From contig JACVTC010000038.1 in assembly GCA_016946835.1 (NCBI GenBank), forward strand, positions 877,501 through 941,500: DNA of 64,000 bases, given 5' to 3'. The DNA is from Neocallimastix lanati (nom. inval.). Its lineage: Eukaryota > Neocallimastigomycota > Neocallimastigomycetes > Neocallimastigales > Neocallimastigaceae. Shown piece by piece: positions 1 to 13,745 of the stretch. The notes under the pieces were generated by a model that was not told the origin of the DNA, searched no databases, and worked only from the letters and a program-made list of their open reading frames with translations. The position numbers were made by a program, and so were the translations under genes. Every line of letters begins with the position of its first letter. Position 1 is the first letter of the stretch.

Positions 1-458
1 ATTAGATAAATTTACATTAATTGTAACTTATATCATGTAGAAAATATAAAGACAATCGTAATATGAAAGTTCGTAATCTCATACCTTTTAAAAAAGTATA
101 TGTGTATAAAAAATTAAATAATGGTATTATATATTAATAATCTTCTAGAATATTTATTAAAATTTCTTTGTTTTAACTTTTCCTACTTTTAATGAATAAT
201 AATTTTTAAAGATTTATGCTTTGTATTCTCCATTTAAATATAAATATAAATTTATGAAATTTTTTTAGTATAATAAAATTCAAGGTATTATTTAATACAC
301 AAAAAGATTTGTATATATGTAAATTTGTTTGTTTGTTTATTCTTAACTATTATTTACACTCTATTTTATAATCTTACTTTAAAATTAAAAATTTAATATG
401 AAGGGAGTTTTATATTTTAAATATTTGACAGAATATATAAAGAATTGAACAAAAATAA

Positions 459-495
<37 letters not shown>

Positions 496-660
496 GTAAT
501 TAGTTTCTATGCATAATAATACTTCTGTTTAAAGAATATTTAAAAATTATTATTTTATAATACCAAAAATAAAATAAAAAATATATTTTATCAATATGTT
601 TCTGTTTTAGTAATGTTAATTTCAACTTTAAATTCCAATTCCAATTCCAATTCCAAGTTT

Positions 661-691
<31 letters not shown>

Positions 692-2415
692 GAATAGTTT
701 CTTTAATTAAAATTATGTCTTTATATATAGATAAATTATTATTCCAAAATATTTATTTGTTTCTTTGTTCTAAATGAACAATTTCCATAATGCTTATTTG
801 AGTAATCCAAAGTGATTTTAACAATAAATTGAAAAAAAAAAAAAAATAATAATAATAATAATAATAAAAATAAAAATAAAAATAAAATAAAATATAGTTT
901 AATATTTCCTTTCTTTAAATTATTAATAAAAATATAATAAGAAAAGAAATTAAATAATAAGATAAAATAAAACAAGGTAATTTTGAAAACTATATTCTTA
1001 TCAATAAATAATTTTTTTTATTATTTATAATATTTCTTTTTCTTTTAATTATGACTAAAATAAAATTTACATTTATTTTTGTTTTAAAAAACATGAAAAG
1101 CAAAAGAAACGAATAGAATAATTAAAATTTCATTTAATTAAATAAAAAATTATAAATTAAAATTTAATAATATAATAAAACAAAAAAAAACAATAAAATT
1201 TTTTAAAATAATATATAATATATAAAAATCTGATTTTTAATAAAATAATAAATTTTCGTAGTTTATATTTTATTTTTATTTTTTATTTTTATTTTTATTT
1301 TTTTTTTAATTTTTATTATTATTCAATATTAATAGTTTATGTTTCATTATAAAAAAAAAAAAAAAAAAAAAAAGTCATAATAATTATAAATTTATATATA
1401 TATATATATATTTTTTTTTGTTTTTCTTAATGTTTAAAAAAAAAAATTTAAACTATTAATAATTATGATACTTTTCATAATATTAATTTTTATTTTTATG
1501 TTTGTTAAGCATTATCAATTAATATTTTAAAAGTAAATAAAAATTAATATACTGCAAAGTTTATTAAATTTTTTACATATTCTGTTTTTTTTTTTTTTTT
1601 ACCAAATTATGTTTTTCTTTTTTATATAAAATTTATTAAGTTTATGCAAGAAATTCTTCAAATTAAACATTTTTTTTATGTTGACTGGTATTATAACTTT
1701 TTTTTCTTGTTCTTTTAATAATTTTTTTTTTTTGTTTATTTTTTATTCATTTTATTTTTTCTTTTCTCCTTATTTTTTATTATAGTATTTATCCTTTATT
1801 CTTAATAAAAATAATTATTAAAGATTATTTATTATATATGTAGTTCAATTAATGTATCATCCTCATATTTATAAAGTCATTTTAATTAAAAATATATTCT
1901 ATAATACTTTTTTTATTTAAAATTAAAAATAATTAAAATATTATTTTTTTTTTTTTAAAAAAAAAAAATATATATATATATATAACTTTTGACAGATTAT
2001 AATAAATAAATATTATTTAAACTTATTTTTTTAAATAAATTATATAAAAAATATTAATAAAAATATTATATTATTATTATATATATGTATTTTAAAAAAA
2101 CACATAAAAAAAAATAAACAATGAGACAAAATAAAATGTAATGCCTGTGTAACCTTTATTATTTATTCTGATTATTATTTATTATACATATATATTAAAT
2201 TTAAATTTCTAAAACTATAAAAACATTTATATGAAATTAAATTATGATAGTAACTATTTTTCTATAAAGTTATGATATATGAATTTTAATATTTTTATTA
2301 ATTATAAAATATTGCTTCCATTAAATAATATTATAAGTAAAATTAATTGTTATTCTCAACTATATTTATTATACAATAATTATTGTTCTTACTTTTAATT
2401 CAAATAGTATTATAC

Positions 2416-2460
<45 letters not shown>

Positions 2461-3369
2461 AAATATTAATTAAGGTAGAAGTAATGCTATACTAAGTAAA
2501 TAGTTAATTTTATATTTATTACTATTTTTATATAATATATTTAATGTAATCTATGAATTATTATGGCAATATTATAATTAACACGAATATTTTATTACAA
2601 TTGAGAAATAAAGAATTTATTTAAATATAGAATAATATGCATAAAAATTAAAAAGAAAAAAAGAAAAAAAAAAAATACTTTTTTGTTTTAATTAATTATA
2701 ATATATATTAATGTTCATTTTTTTTTTTTTTTTAAGTTATTAATAATAATTTAACTTAAAATTGTTAATATTTAGTTGTATTATAATATAAATATGTTAA
2801 ATAAAAGCATATTAATGTAATACTAATATATATATTATGAAAGAACCAGATCCAAGAAAATGAAGTTGATGCTAAAAAATGTCATTTCTGATTTAATTAT
2901 TGGATGTACTGTTATGTAGTTATTTCTCACTATTTAAAAACTATTAAAAAAGCTAATGATATTTAATTTATGATCAATTGATGAATAATAATGGTACTAG
3001 CAAACGTTTATATTGATATTCAAGAAAAATATGATGGATAGACAATGAATTAAAAAAAAATTGTAAATATATTTAAAATATATATATATTTATAATAAAT
3101 TTAAATTTAAATATTAATACTAACAATATTCTTAAATTTTATATTATTATTATTATACTTTAATTTTTTTTTTTTTTTTTTAATAACACTAATTCAATAA
3201 ACACAGAAAATAAAATATATGTATATACTTTAAAAAAAAAAAAAAAAAAAAAAAAATCTTTTTTTTTTAATTGATTATTTAATAAAATAGTTATATGATA
3301 CTTTAATTTTAATTTTATATATGCATATATTATGGCATTATTTTTATTTTTATTATTATTTATAATTTA

Positions 3370-3418
<49 letters not shown>

Positions 3419-3851
3419 GGCTTTATATTTATATATATATATATTGATTATAATAATTTTACTTTATTGTTTAAATATTATTATAGTTATTTTGCTTCAT
3501 ATATTAGTCGTATCAAGAGTATTTTTTATTTTATTTTATTTTTTTTTTTATTTTTATTATTATATTTATTTTATTTTATTTTTATTTTTATTTTCATTTT
3601 TATTTTTATTTTTTTTTTTTTTCTTATTTTATTTTTATTTTTATTTTTATTTTTTTATTTTTTTTATATTTTTATTTTTATTTTTTATTTTATTAATTTT
3701 ATTAAATAGTTTTTTTTTTTTTTTTGTTTGTTTGTTCGTTTTTTGAAATTATAATTCTAAGTAATAAATAGTCATTTTTTAGTATTAAAACTAAAAAAAA
3801 AAAAATAATAATAATAATAATAATAATAATAAACTTGATTAATTAGGATTT
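1..3851. other. Gene-free AT-rich flank
   Basis: No gene is recognised. The stretch holds poly-A and poly-T runs (for example A at 2420-2458 and 3383-3416), an AAT array at about 461-494, five ATTCCA/ATTCC-type hexamers at about 631-655, and degenerate TTTTA tracts at 3520-3700. The small open frames here are homopolymer artefacts rich in F, Y, I and K. A more complex patch at about 2838-3050 reads like decayed coding DNA but cannot be assigned. Confidence 0.6.
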
Positions 3852-4424
3852 CTATTCATGGGCTAATACAATGGCAGTCCTGCATGGAATATATACCTAA
3901 AAATTATAATCATTTTAATAAATATAATAGATAATTATAATAATTATTTTTATATAGTTAATTAAAATATATATATTAATTTGAATTTCATAATTATATA
4001 ATAATATTAATATATTATATAATAATAATAATACTAAATATAATTATAATATGATAAGATAAAGATCTTATAAAAATAATATGGATTTGTACTTGAATAA
4101 AGTAAGGACGACCATTCCATTCTAACTTTTGTGGGAAGTGCTTTATTGATTCATTTATTCTTTCATGACCACCAAATTCTTTTCTATCAGTATTTAATAC
4201 AACGAAGTGTCTATAATGTAATATAATAGTATAATATTTAAAAAAATAAAAATAAAAATAAAAATAAAATAAAATAAAACAATAATAAATTAATATTAAT
4301 TAGTTAATTATAATGTTAATATTAATTTTTAATTAATGATTAATGAAAAAGTAATAGTAATAATTATAATAATTATTATTATTTATTATTTATTATTCAT
4401 AAATTTATAAAATAAAATAAAAAA

Positions 4425-4471
<47 letters not shown>

Positions 4472-5296
4472 ACGCTGATCCCCAATTAGTACCAACACGA
4501 TAATCTGAGAAACTCTTTGTTGGATGGAAATTGAAAATCCATAATAAATTAGCTCTTTCAAATACAATTAATTTATCAGCTTCATGTTTTAAACTAATAT
4601 ATGCTTGTGGGGAATCTAACCATTTGTATTTATCTTCTAAATGTTGCATAGCTCTATCAAATTCATTTAAGTATTTATATCTTAATAATTTATCATCAAT
4701 TAAATTAAATTGTCTTCTAGCATATAAGTAACTATTTCCATTTCCTGCTCTTGGGAAATCCTGTTATTAAAATGTAAATATTATAAATAAATTGAATATT
4801 TAATTATAATAAATATAAAAAAAAATTGTTAATAATTTTAATTAAATATTATAATAATAATAATTGTAAAATTATTAACTATTTCTTTATTATCATTATT
4901 ATTAAATTAAATATAAATTATAACTTTCTATAAATAAATAAATAAATAAATAAATAATAATCACTTCAAATAAAATGTAAATGCTAAATTGGAATTACTT
5001 ACAAGCCATTCTGGATGTCCGAATTCATTACCAATAAAGTTTAAGTAACCTTCACCAGCTATTGAATGAGTTAATAATCTAATCATCTTATGAAGAGCTA
5101 TACCACGATCAATAATTGGTGTTAATTCAGTTAATTCTGACATGTTTGTATACATTTCTTTATCCATTAACCAGAAAGCGAGAGTTTTATCACCCACCAA
5201 AGCTTGATCATGACTTTCAGCATAAGCTATAGTTTTTTCCTACATTTCATATAATATATAATAATATATTATATTTAAAAATCATATACAATATTA

Positions 5297-5330
<34 letters not shown>

Positions 5331-5362
5331 TTTAATTAGTTTATAGTTTGTAATTATTCAAA

Positions 5363-5394
<32 letters not shown>

Positions 5395-6000
5395 AAATTT
5401 AAAATAAAACAAAATTTACCATATAACGTCTATTAGTTAATGTCCAACAAATATTGCCAATATCCCAATCATCATCTTTAACTTCTTTTAAAATTCTAAT
5501 CCACATATCTGGAACAGCCATAGATAATCTATAATCAAAACCAATACCACCTTCAGATACTGGACGACATAACGTTGGCATACCAGAAACATCTTCAGCA
5601 ATAGTAACAGCACTTGGATTAATTTTATGAATTAAATAGTTGGCCTTAATTTATATTATTAATTTTTATCAATAAAATAAGTATTATTTTAAATTAATTC
5701 AATTATTGAAAAAAAAATTTTTATATTTTTAATTTTTTATTTTTAAATTAATGTAATTTAAAAATATAAATGGAGATTGATTATGATTGAAATATTATTT
5801 AATACAAATATCCATTAAGGAAAAAAAAATTGAAATCATGACAGTTTAAAAATCATAATTTTAGATAAAATAAAACAAATTATATATGTATATAATAATA
5901 ATATATAATAATATAATATATATGTGTTAATAAAAATAAATATATAAAATTAAAAAATTAAAATTATATAAGTCCTTGGTTTTTTTTTTTTTTTTAAAAA

Positions 6001-6034
<34 letters not shown>

Positions 6035-7628
6035 TATATATAATAATAATAATAATAATAAATGATATCTTACAAGCATTAAATAAACAATAGCTTCTAA
6101 ATCATTACTGTCATTAAAATAATCATTATAATTTCCATTGAAACCAACACCAATACCATGATGCTTGTACATCATACTTGTAACCCCATCAAAACGGAAA
6201 CCATCAAAATGATAAATATCCATCCAAAAACGAATATTAGATAATAAGAATCTTAAAGTTTCGTAATTACCATAATTGAATAATCTACTATCCCATAGAT
6301 CATGATGACCTCTACCACCACTATGGAAATATTGATGATCTAATAATTTTGATTAAATAAAAATTTTATATAATCAATACATTTATTAAATAAAAAAAAT
6401 TGATTGTTTTTTTATATATATTAAGCTATAAATAATTTATATTCATAAATTAGAAAATTAAAAATAAATAAATACCAGTTCCGTCAAATTCATTTAAGCC
6501 ATCCAAAACATTACTACATGCATGAGAATGTACAACATCAAGTAAAACGTAAATACCCATACCATGAGCGGTATCAATTAATTCCATTAAATCTTCAGGT
6601 TCTCCATATCTACTTGAAGCAGCAAAGAAACTAGTTACTTGATAACCAAAACTAGCATAGTATGGATGTTCCATAATAGCCATAAGTTGAATAGTATTGT
6701 AACCAAGATATTTTATTCTTGGGAGAATATTTCTGGTAAATTCCTTGTAAGTAGCAATTTTACATTCACATGATGCAATACCAACTATTGAAAAATTTTA
6801 TAAATCAATTTTTGATTTTTTTTGTCAATAAAAATTAAGTAGACAATCATATATGTATATATAATTATTAATTTTTTAAAAATGAAGTTTTAAACTACTC
6901 ACCATGAGCTTCATAAATTTTTAAACCTATTGGCTTTGGTGGAGCTTTATTCTTAAAAACGTATTTTTGTGGTGGATTCCAGAAAATAGCTATTTATTCA
7001 GTAAATATGAATAAATAATATTAATATTAAAATATTTTAAATAATGAAATAATTATGTATTATTAATTATTGTTTTCATTATTTATTTAAATTATTACCA
7101 TTATAAACAGGACTCTCTTTAATAACAAATATATAAATATAAAATAATTTATAAATATAAAAAAAAAAAAAAAAAAAAAAAAGATATTAAAATAGTTAAT
7201 ATATTATATATAAAATAAATTATAAAATGATAATAAATATTAAAATAATAGCTCACTTGATGGATCTTGTGTAACTCTACGAATCCATGCTGGAACTCTA
7301 TCAACTTCTTCACCATTTGGTAAAGTCAAATTAATCTTTTTTAAATATTAATAATATTAATAATAAATTAATATTATAATTTATAATTTATTAATACTAA
7401 AATAATACAATTTCAAATAAATATATATTATTTAAAATAATTTACCTTAACTTTAGTATTGTGTGGAATACCTGGAGTTCCATCAAGTTTATTTGGAATA
7501 AAAATTTCCCAGACACCATATTGGTTGGAGTACATCTCGTGTGTAGTCCTATCCCAGTTATCTTTTTAATTATTTAATAAAATAATAATAATAATAATAA
7601 TAATAAAATTAAGGAATAAACTATATCA

Positions 7629-7665
<37 letters not shown>

Positions 7666-8396
7666 GAATCTCAAAAATATAAATGCGATAATATTATTAA
7701 TATATCCATTCATTCATTAAAAAATTAAATAAAGCAATAATACTACTTTATATATCTGAATAATACAAATTTTATTATAAAAATTTAATAATATTATATT
7801 ATTTATACATATATATATAATTATAAATAGTAACATATAAAAAAGGATACTAAATTCACCAATAAGATGTGCACGAACAGCGTTTGGTGCCCATTCACGA
7901 TAGTAAATACCTTTTGGAGAAATAGTAAATCCCATATATTCATATCCTTTAGCAAAATTTTCAATACCGTTTTCATTTTTTTGGAAGTCAGAAAGCCATT
8001 TTGAAAACATATTGTATCTAATGATTAGTATATTTATTATTTTAATGTTTAATACATAAAAATGTATTATATATATATATATAAATTAGCATTATTTTAT
8101 TTAAAAAATAATTGAAAAGTTTTCTTATTTAAAAAAATTTACTACTGTATTAATTAGAAAAAAGGATTATTATTCAAAATATTAATTTGAATATTATAAT
8201 TATTTAAAAAAATATAATTATTGACTAATAATAAAAAATTATAATTGCAATAAAAATAATTATTATTATGATTATTAAATAATTAAATTATGTACCTTGT
8301 TAAAAGAGAATGTTTAAATGGAGAAAGCCATGGATCAAGTTTAATAAGTGGATCAACTGGAGTTTGGGATTCAGTTTCAGATAACACTTCAGTCAT
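3852..8396 (-). CDS. GLC3: 1,4-alpha-glucan (glycogen) branching enzyme, 13 exons
   Basis: Transfers a cut alpha-1,4 glucan chain to a 6-OH to make alpha-1,6 branches in cytosolic glycogen (GH13). Minus-strand exons: 8396-8296, 8017-7851, 7561-7446, 7335-7257, 7116-7099, 6989-6903, 6784-6476, 6339-6074, 5644-5420, 5239-5003, 4760-4474, 4210-4093, 3896-3852. They join to 2055 nt, 684 aa, about the usual length for eukaryotic branching enzymes. An N-terminal CBM48-like part (LIGEFNNWDR, residues about 84-93) precedes the barrel. Barrel motifs are [33 protein letters not shown] (nucleophile D343), IAEDVSGMP (acid/base E398) and AESHDQ (D467), followed by GNEFGHPEW. The C-terminal beta domain ends [14 protein letters not shown], then a stop. 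All catalytic residues are intact. The start is the first ATG, directly before [10 protein letters not shown]. Exon 5 is only 18 nt. Certain as to family; small junctions are inferred from frame. Confidence 0.96.
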
Positions 8397-9089
8397 TTTG
8401 ACTTTAATTTTTATATATTTTTTTAAAAATTGTTACCAATAAAAAAAACTTTTAAATTTTAAATATATTATTTTTTTTTCAAAAAAATACACAATTTATA
8501 TGATATATTATAAATAAATATATATATATATATATAAATATATATTAATTATATTTCTCTTAAATAATTGAAACTTTGTTATTTTTTTTTAATTTCATTT
8601 CATTAATTTTATTATAAAATTAAGAAATAATGAATTTTGTCTCGTTATATATTATTTTTTGTAATATTTTTATAAGTTAATATAATATGATTTATATAAC
8701 ATATTTCAAGCCTTATACTCATACTCTTAAGAAATTATTATTAAATTTTATTTTATTATTATATATATTAAATACTTTTAATCTTTTATCATATTCTTAA
8801 CTATTATCATCCTAAGATGATTCATCATTTAACTATAAAAATTATATACTTTTAACAACATTTGATTTTATATACATTAATAATAAAAAATAATAATAAT
8901 AATAAAGCTTATAATACCGTTGAATAATTTATTTGTTGATTTATATATTTATTATTATTATATATTTTGAAAAAAAAAAAAAAAAAAATTATTATTTTTA
9001 TATTATAATTTATTCTTTTATATTTATTCTTAAATTTTATTATTTTTTTAAAAAAGATAAAAAAAGTTCTAAAAAATATTAATTATTTT

Positions 9090-9126
<37 letters not shown>

Positions 9127-9441
9127 ATTAAATTTTTTTAATTATTTTTTTTTATACTTAATTCTTTAATATCTATTAATTATAAATTTCAACTGATAAT
9201 AAATTCAGTTTATATAGAATATGGTAAAATAACATATATATATATATATATATATATATGAAGAAAAAAAAAAAAGTTATATATATTAAATTTTTATTTA
9301 TTTACTTTTTATTAAGTTTGGAAAACATTTATTCAATGAACTATCCATATATCCATTCACATAATATATTATATTTATTTAATATAATATGTTCAATCAT
9401 TAATTTTTAAAAACCATCTTAGGTAGGTACTTTTTTTTTTT

Positions 9442-9830
9442 CAGCCTGGGATTAGCAAAAGGGGAAGACAATAGGACCTCCAGTCTCCCATAAATGTATC
9501 AGACTCTCAATGGATTCTTTGCCATACTGTTCCGTCGTCGACGATGACCTCCCTTTAAGCAATATTAATATGAATGACATTCTCTAAGCACTGCTCTATA
9601 TGACAGACTTCTTTTCAGTGATCTCTTGAACCATCATTGAGAAAGGAAAAACTATACTAACCTTCTAACAGATCAAGTGCTTTTTGTACTTAGTAATTAT
9701 ATAGTCTAGAAAAAGGAATACTTAAAATGTAGAACAAACACCAACTTTCATTTATAAGGAAAAACACACTTGGAGGATAAAAATTTCAAAATATAAATTC
9801 AGAAGGTAGTCAGGATCAATCCAGAAAATT
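9442..9830. repeat. Dispersed repeat A, copy 1
   Basis: A block of clearly higher complexity than its surroundings that matches a second block at 52895-53285 over its whole length, in the same orientation. Shared pieces include TAAATGTATCAGACTCTCA at about 9491, GATCAAGTGCT at about 9671 and ATCCAGAAAA near the end, at nearly the same spacing (about 360 nt between the first and last anchors in both copies). On the minus strand both copies keep short similar peptides (GKES-ESLIHL; MMV-EI-EKK), so it may be decayed protein-coding or transposon DNA. No terminal repeats or target duplications were seen. Confidence 0.7.
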
Positions 9831-10376
9831 TTATGTGTGTATGTGTGTTAGTCCCAAGTATAACCACCAGGATATAAACTGAAATGACTTAACTTATTGA
9901 TAAAGGATGAAACTAAAAACATTATTTTAATGATATATTTAAATAATATTAGGTTTAAGTTAATTCTTATTATAATATTTTATAATATTTAGAATAACAA
10001 TAATTTTATATAATACAACATTTGATTATAATAATAAGATAAGTCATTTGTATTAATATATGATAATAATTATTTATTTAATATTGTATTTTATTAAAGG
10101 GTAGAAATATTTTTATTCTTAAGAGGAATCTAATATTTAATATAAGTGATAGGCATCGATAAAAGTTAAATTTTTAATTTTTTTTATATAATAATCAAAA
10201 TACTCTATAGAATATGTTTTCTACAATAATAATTGCAATAATAATATGTAGACTAACTGTATTGAATTTATATATTTTTACAATTTTTTTTTGTTAAAAA
10301 TTATTTATTAAATAATATACATTTCATATATTACATTATAATATAATATATATTCATTTTAGTTTTTAATCTTTAT

Positions 10377-10674
<298 letters not shown>

Positions 10675-10804
10675 ACTAAAAAATGTTCTTTTATTTTTTT
10701 TTTTTTTTTTTTTTTTTTGATTCAATGATAATATACATATATTTTTTAATTAAAGAAAAACACCAATATAGTATTCTTTAGATTTAATAACCAAAATTAA
10801 AATG

Positions 10805-10840
<36 letters not shown>

Positions 10841-12144
10841 ATTCAAATTTAAAAATAATTTAAAGTAAATAATTTAAAATAAATAATACACTAAAAAAAA
10901 AATAGCTGTAAATTATATAAAAATGTATATAATAATAATTATTTAAAACATTTAGATTAAAAAACCATTGAAAATTTTTATAGTTATTACAATTATATTT
11001 AATTATTTATTATATCTATTCATCAAAATAATCTTTATAGCATTCATAAAAAAACCATTATATATAAAATAAAGATTTTTATTAAATATTAAAAACTTAC
11101 TTATTAATATACCAACAATATTAAAAAGTATATCATTACCATTATTTTTTTTTTCATTATAATAAATTAGATTTCATTACTAGATTATCGATATAATCAT
11201 TGTATGATTAAAATAAAAGAGCCCTCTTTTTTTTTTTTTTTCGTCACTAATATTTACATATTAATGAAATAATTATTAAATGTAAAATTATAAAAATTAA
11301 CTAACAAGTCAAATGGTTATAAATAATATATAAAAAAAATAAAAATATTAATATATAATTTTAATAATATGTCTATGCATAATATTAATTATTGTTTTTA
11401 TAATCTCATATTTATACTATTTAATAAAGTTAGTATATGGATTATTTTGATTTATGAAAAGTTTAAACAAATACTAATAAAGAATAATCTAAATTTCATA
11501 AATGCGTAGATATAAATTTATTTCAAACAAGACTGTTTCATAAAAATTAAAATTATAAAAGGATTTCGTTAAGAAAATTATTAAATGAGGATTTGAATAA
11601 ATTTAATTTTATAATAATTAACAATTATTATTTCTATATAATTTATTATATTGATTTTATATATACAATAATTAAAAATAATTATTAAAAAAAAAAATAA
11701 TATATAATATGTAATAAAGTAGTGCCTTTTTCTCACTTTTTTTCTCTAATATTAATTAAAAAAAATGAAGTTGTAATAATTCCCTCTTTTTTTTGAAATA
11801 GAAAGAGAAAAGAAAAAAATAACAGAGACTATTAAAATAATTAATAGTAATAATTAATAGAAATTATATTTCATTTTATTACTACAAATAATAATTATTA
11901 AATTATAATATTAAAAATAATGATTATAATTTTTATATAAAAATCATATAAAAAAAATATATTTAATATATCTAATGTACTTATATATATATATATATTA
12001 ATATTAATAAAAATATAAATGAAATAAAATATTTTATATTTTTTTCTTTATGTCAATATTAAATATTTTCAATTATTTATAATTTATTAATATTTAAATT
12101 TTTACATAATTAAAATTTAAAAAAAAAACTTTTTTATAAAAAAT

Positions 12145-12540
12145 GTTTTCCATATATTTTACCTCAACGATCAACGCCACTTATGACAAGTCAACATCAA
12201 ACATTTGTTTAATGCTTTTTCTACAAGATATAGAGTATATGGTAACAACTTTTTAAAGATCAATATAAGTATTAAAATAATTTTTAGCCTTAAAGTTTCA
12301 CCGAATTGTTATTGCATGGCTAAATAACCATTACAAAAAAACAGCTCAAGGACCATTTCAAAGAGACAATAAAATACTGTAACTACCTTTCCCTTTTGAA
12401 AAGTAGTTCTTTTTTCGATACTAAGGATAGTATTTTACATTAACTTATGATAATTAATGCCTACTAAATATATAAAGATATATAAAGATACACTAATCTT
12501 ATTCTACCTCCATCCTTAATTGTCATTACTTATAAAATAA
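12145..12540. other. Higher-complexity island, unassigned
   Basis: About 400 nt with noticeably more G and C than the flanks (for example CTCAACGATCAACGCCACTT at about 12163). Translations of both strands show no long open frame and no family that I recognise. It may be a decayed gene, a repeat relic or a regulatory block. Confidence 0.35.
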
Positions 12541-12792
12541 TTTATTAGACTCTATAAATGATGCAGTATTTATATATATATATATATAACAATATATAAT
12601 GATTAAATAATAAATAGAATAATTGATAAAGATTATTATTGAATAGAATTTTAAAAAAAAAAAATAAAAAGTAAAATATATATAATTTCTATTTTTGTAA
12701 AGTAAAAATATTGTAAAACTAAAATATTATTTATTTATTTATTTTATTTATTTTATTTATTTATTTACTTTATTTTATTTATTTACTTTATT

Positions 12793-12826
<34 letters not shown>

Positions 12827-13248
12827 TTTTTATTACAATATAAAATTTTATAGTGATATAATCATAATTATGCTGAATATACTAAAATATGAATTAATAA
12901 ATACTTTAATTTAATTTTAATGATGTATATCCAAAATGAATATGGATATTGATATTGTTAATATATCATATATTTTTTTATTTTGTAAATGTATTTAAAT
13001 TTATAATTTTAATATTTTATAGAATTTTATTATTTTTTAATTTTGTACTTTTATTAAATATTAATATTTTAGTTAAATAGTAATTTTATTAATAATAAAC
13101 TTGTAATAAACGTTATAAACGAAATAATTTTCAGTGAAGATTTCTAATATAAAGATGACATAAAAAGTTTTTTTTATTAATATTTAAATTTATAAATGTT
13201 ATAAATATATAAATAATAAATATAGCTAAAATTTAAAGTTTTACTTAC

Positions 13249-13595
13249 TGTGACCGTGACACCATTTTTCTTTTTTTTTTTTTTTTTTTTTTTTTTGATT
13301 ATATATATAATATAATATAATATATATATGAATATATATGAATATATAAATTTTAGTATTATAATATTAATTTAATTTTATTTTATTTCATTTATATATA
13401 TATATATATGATTGATACTTTTGATACTTACATTATCGTTTAATTCATTATCAGAAATGGTTGAGTTTCTACGTATATACACCTTTTTACGCTTTACTGT
13501 ACAAATGCATTGATTAAACGTACAGCAAGCTTGTGCCTCTTTGGTGACGGCTTCATATTTATATTTCTTTTTTTTTATTTTTTTAAAAGAAAAAA

Positions 13596-13628
<33 letters not shown>

Positions 13629-13654
13629 AAGAAAAAACCATTTTAATCATAAAA

Positions 13655-13745
<91 letters not shown>

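Noticed and set aside
3332-3746. Two overlapping F/Y/I-rich frames that look like membrane proteins
   Set aside because: Made of poly-T and TTTTA tracts. The apparent hydrophobicity is only base composition.
9442-9830. Repeat A as a ribosomal RNA fragment
   Set aside because: No conserved rRNA core words were seen, and minus-strand codon-like conservation argues for a coding origin.
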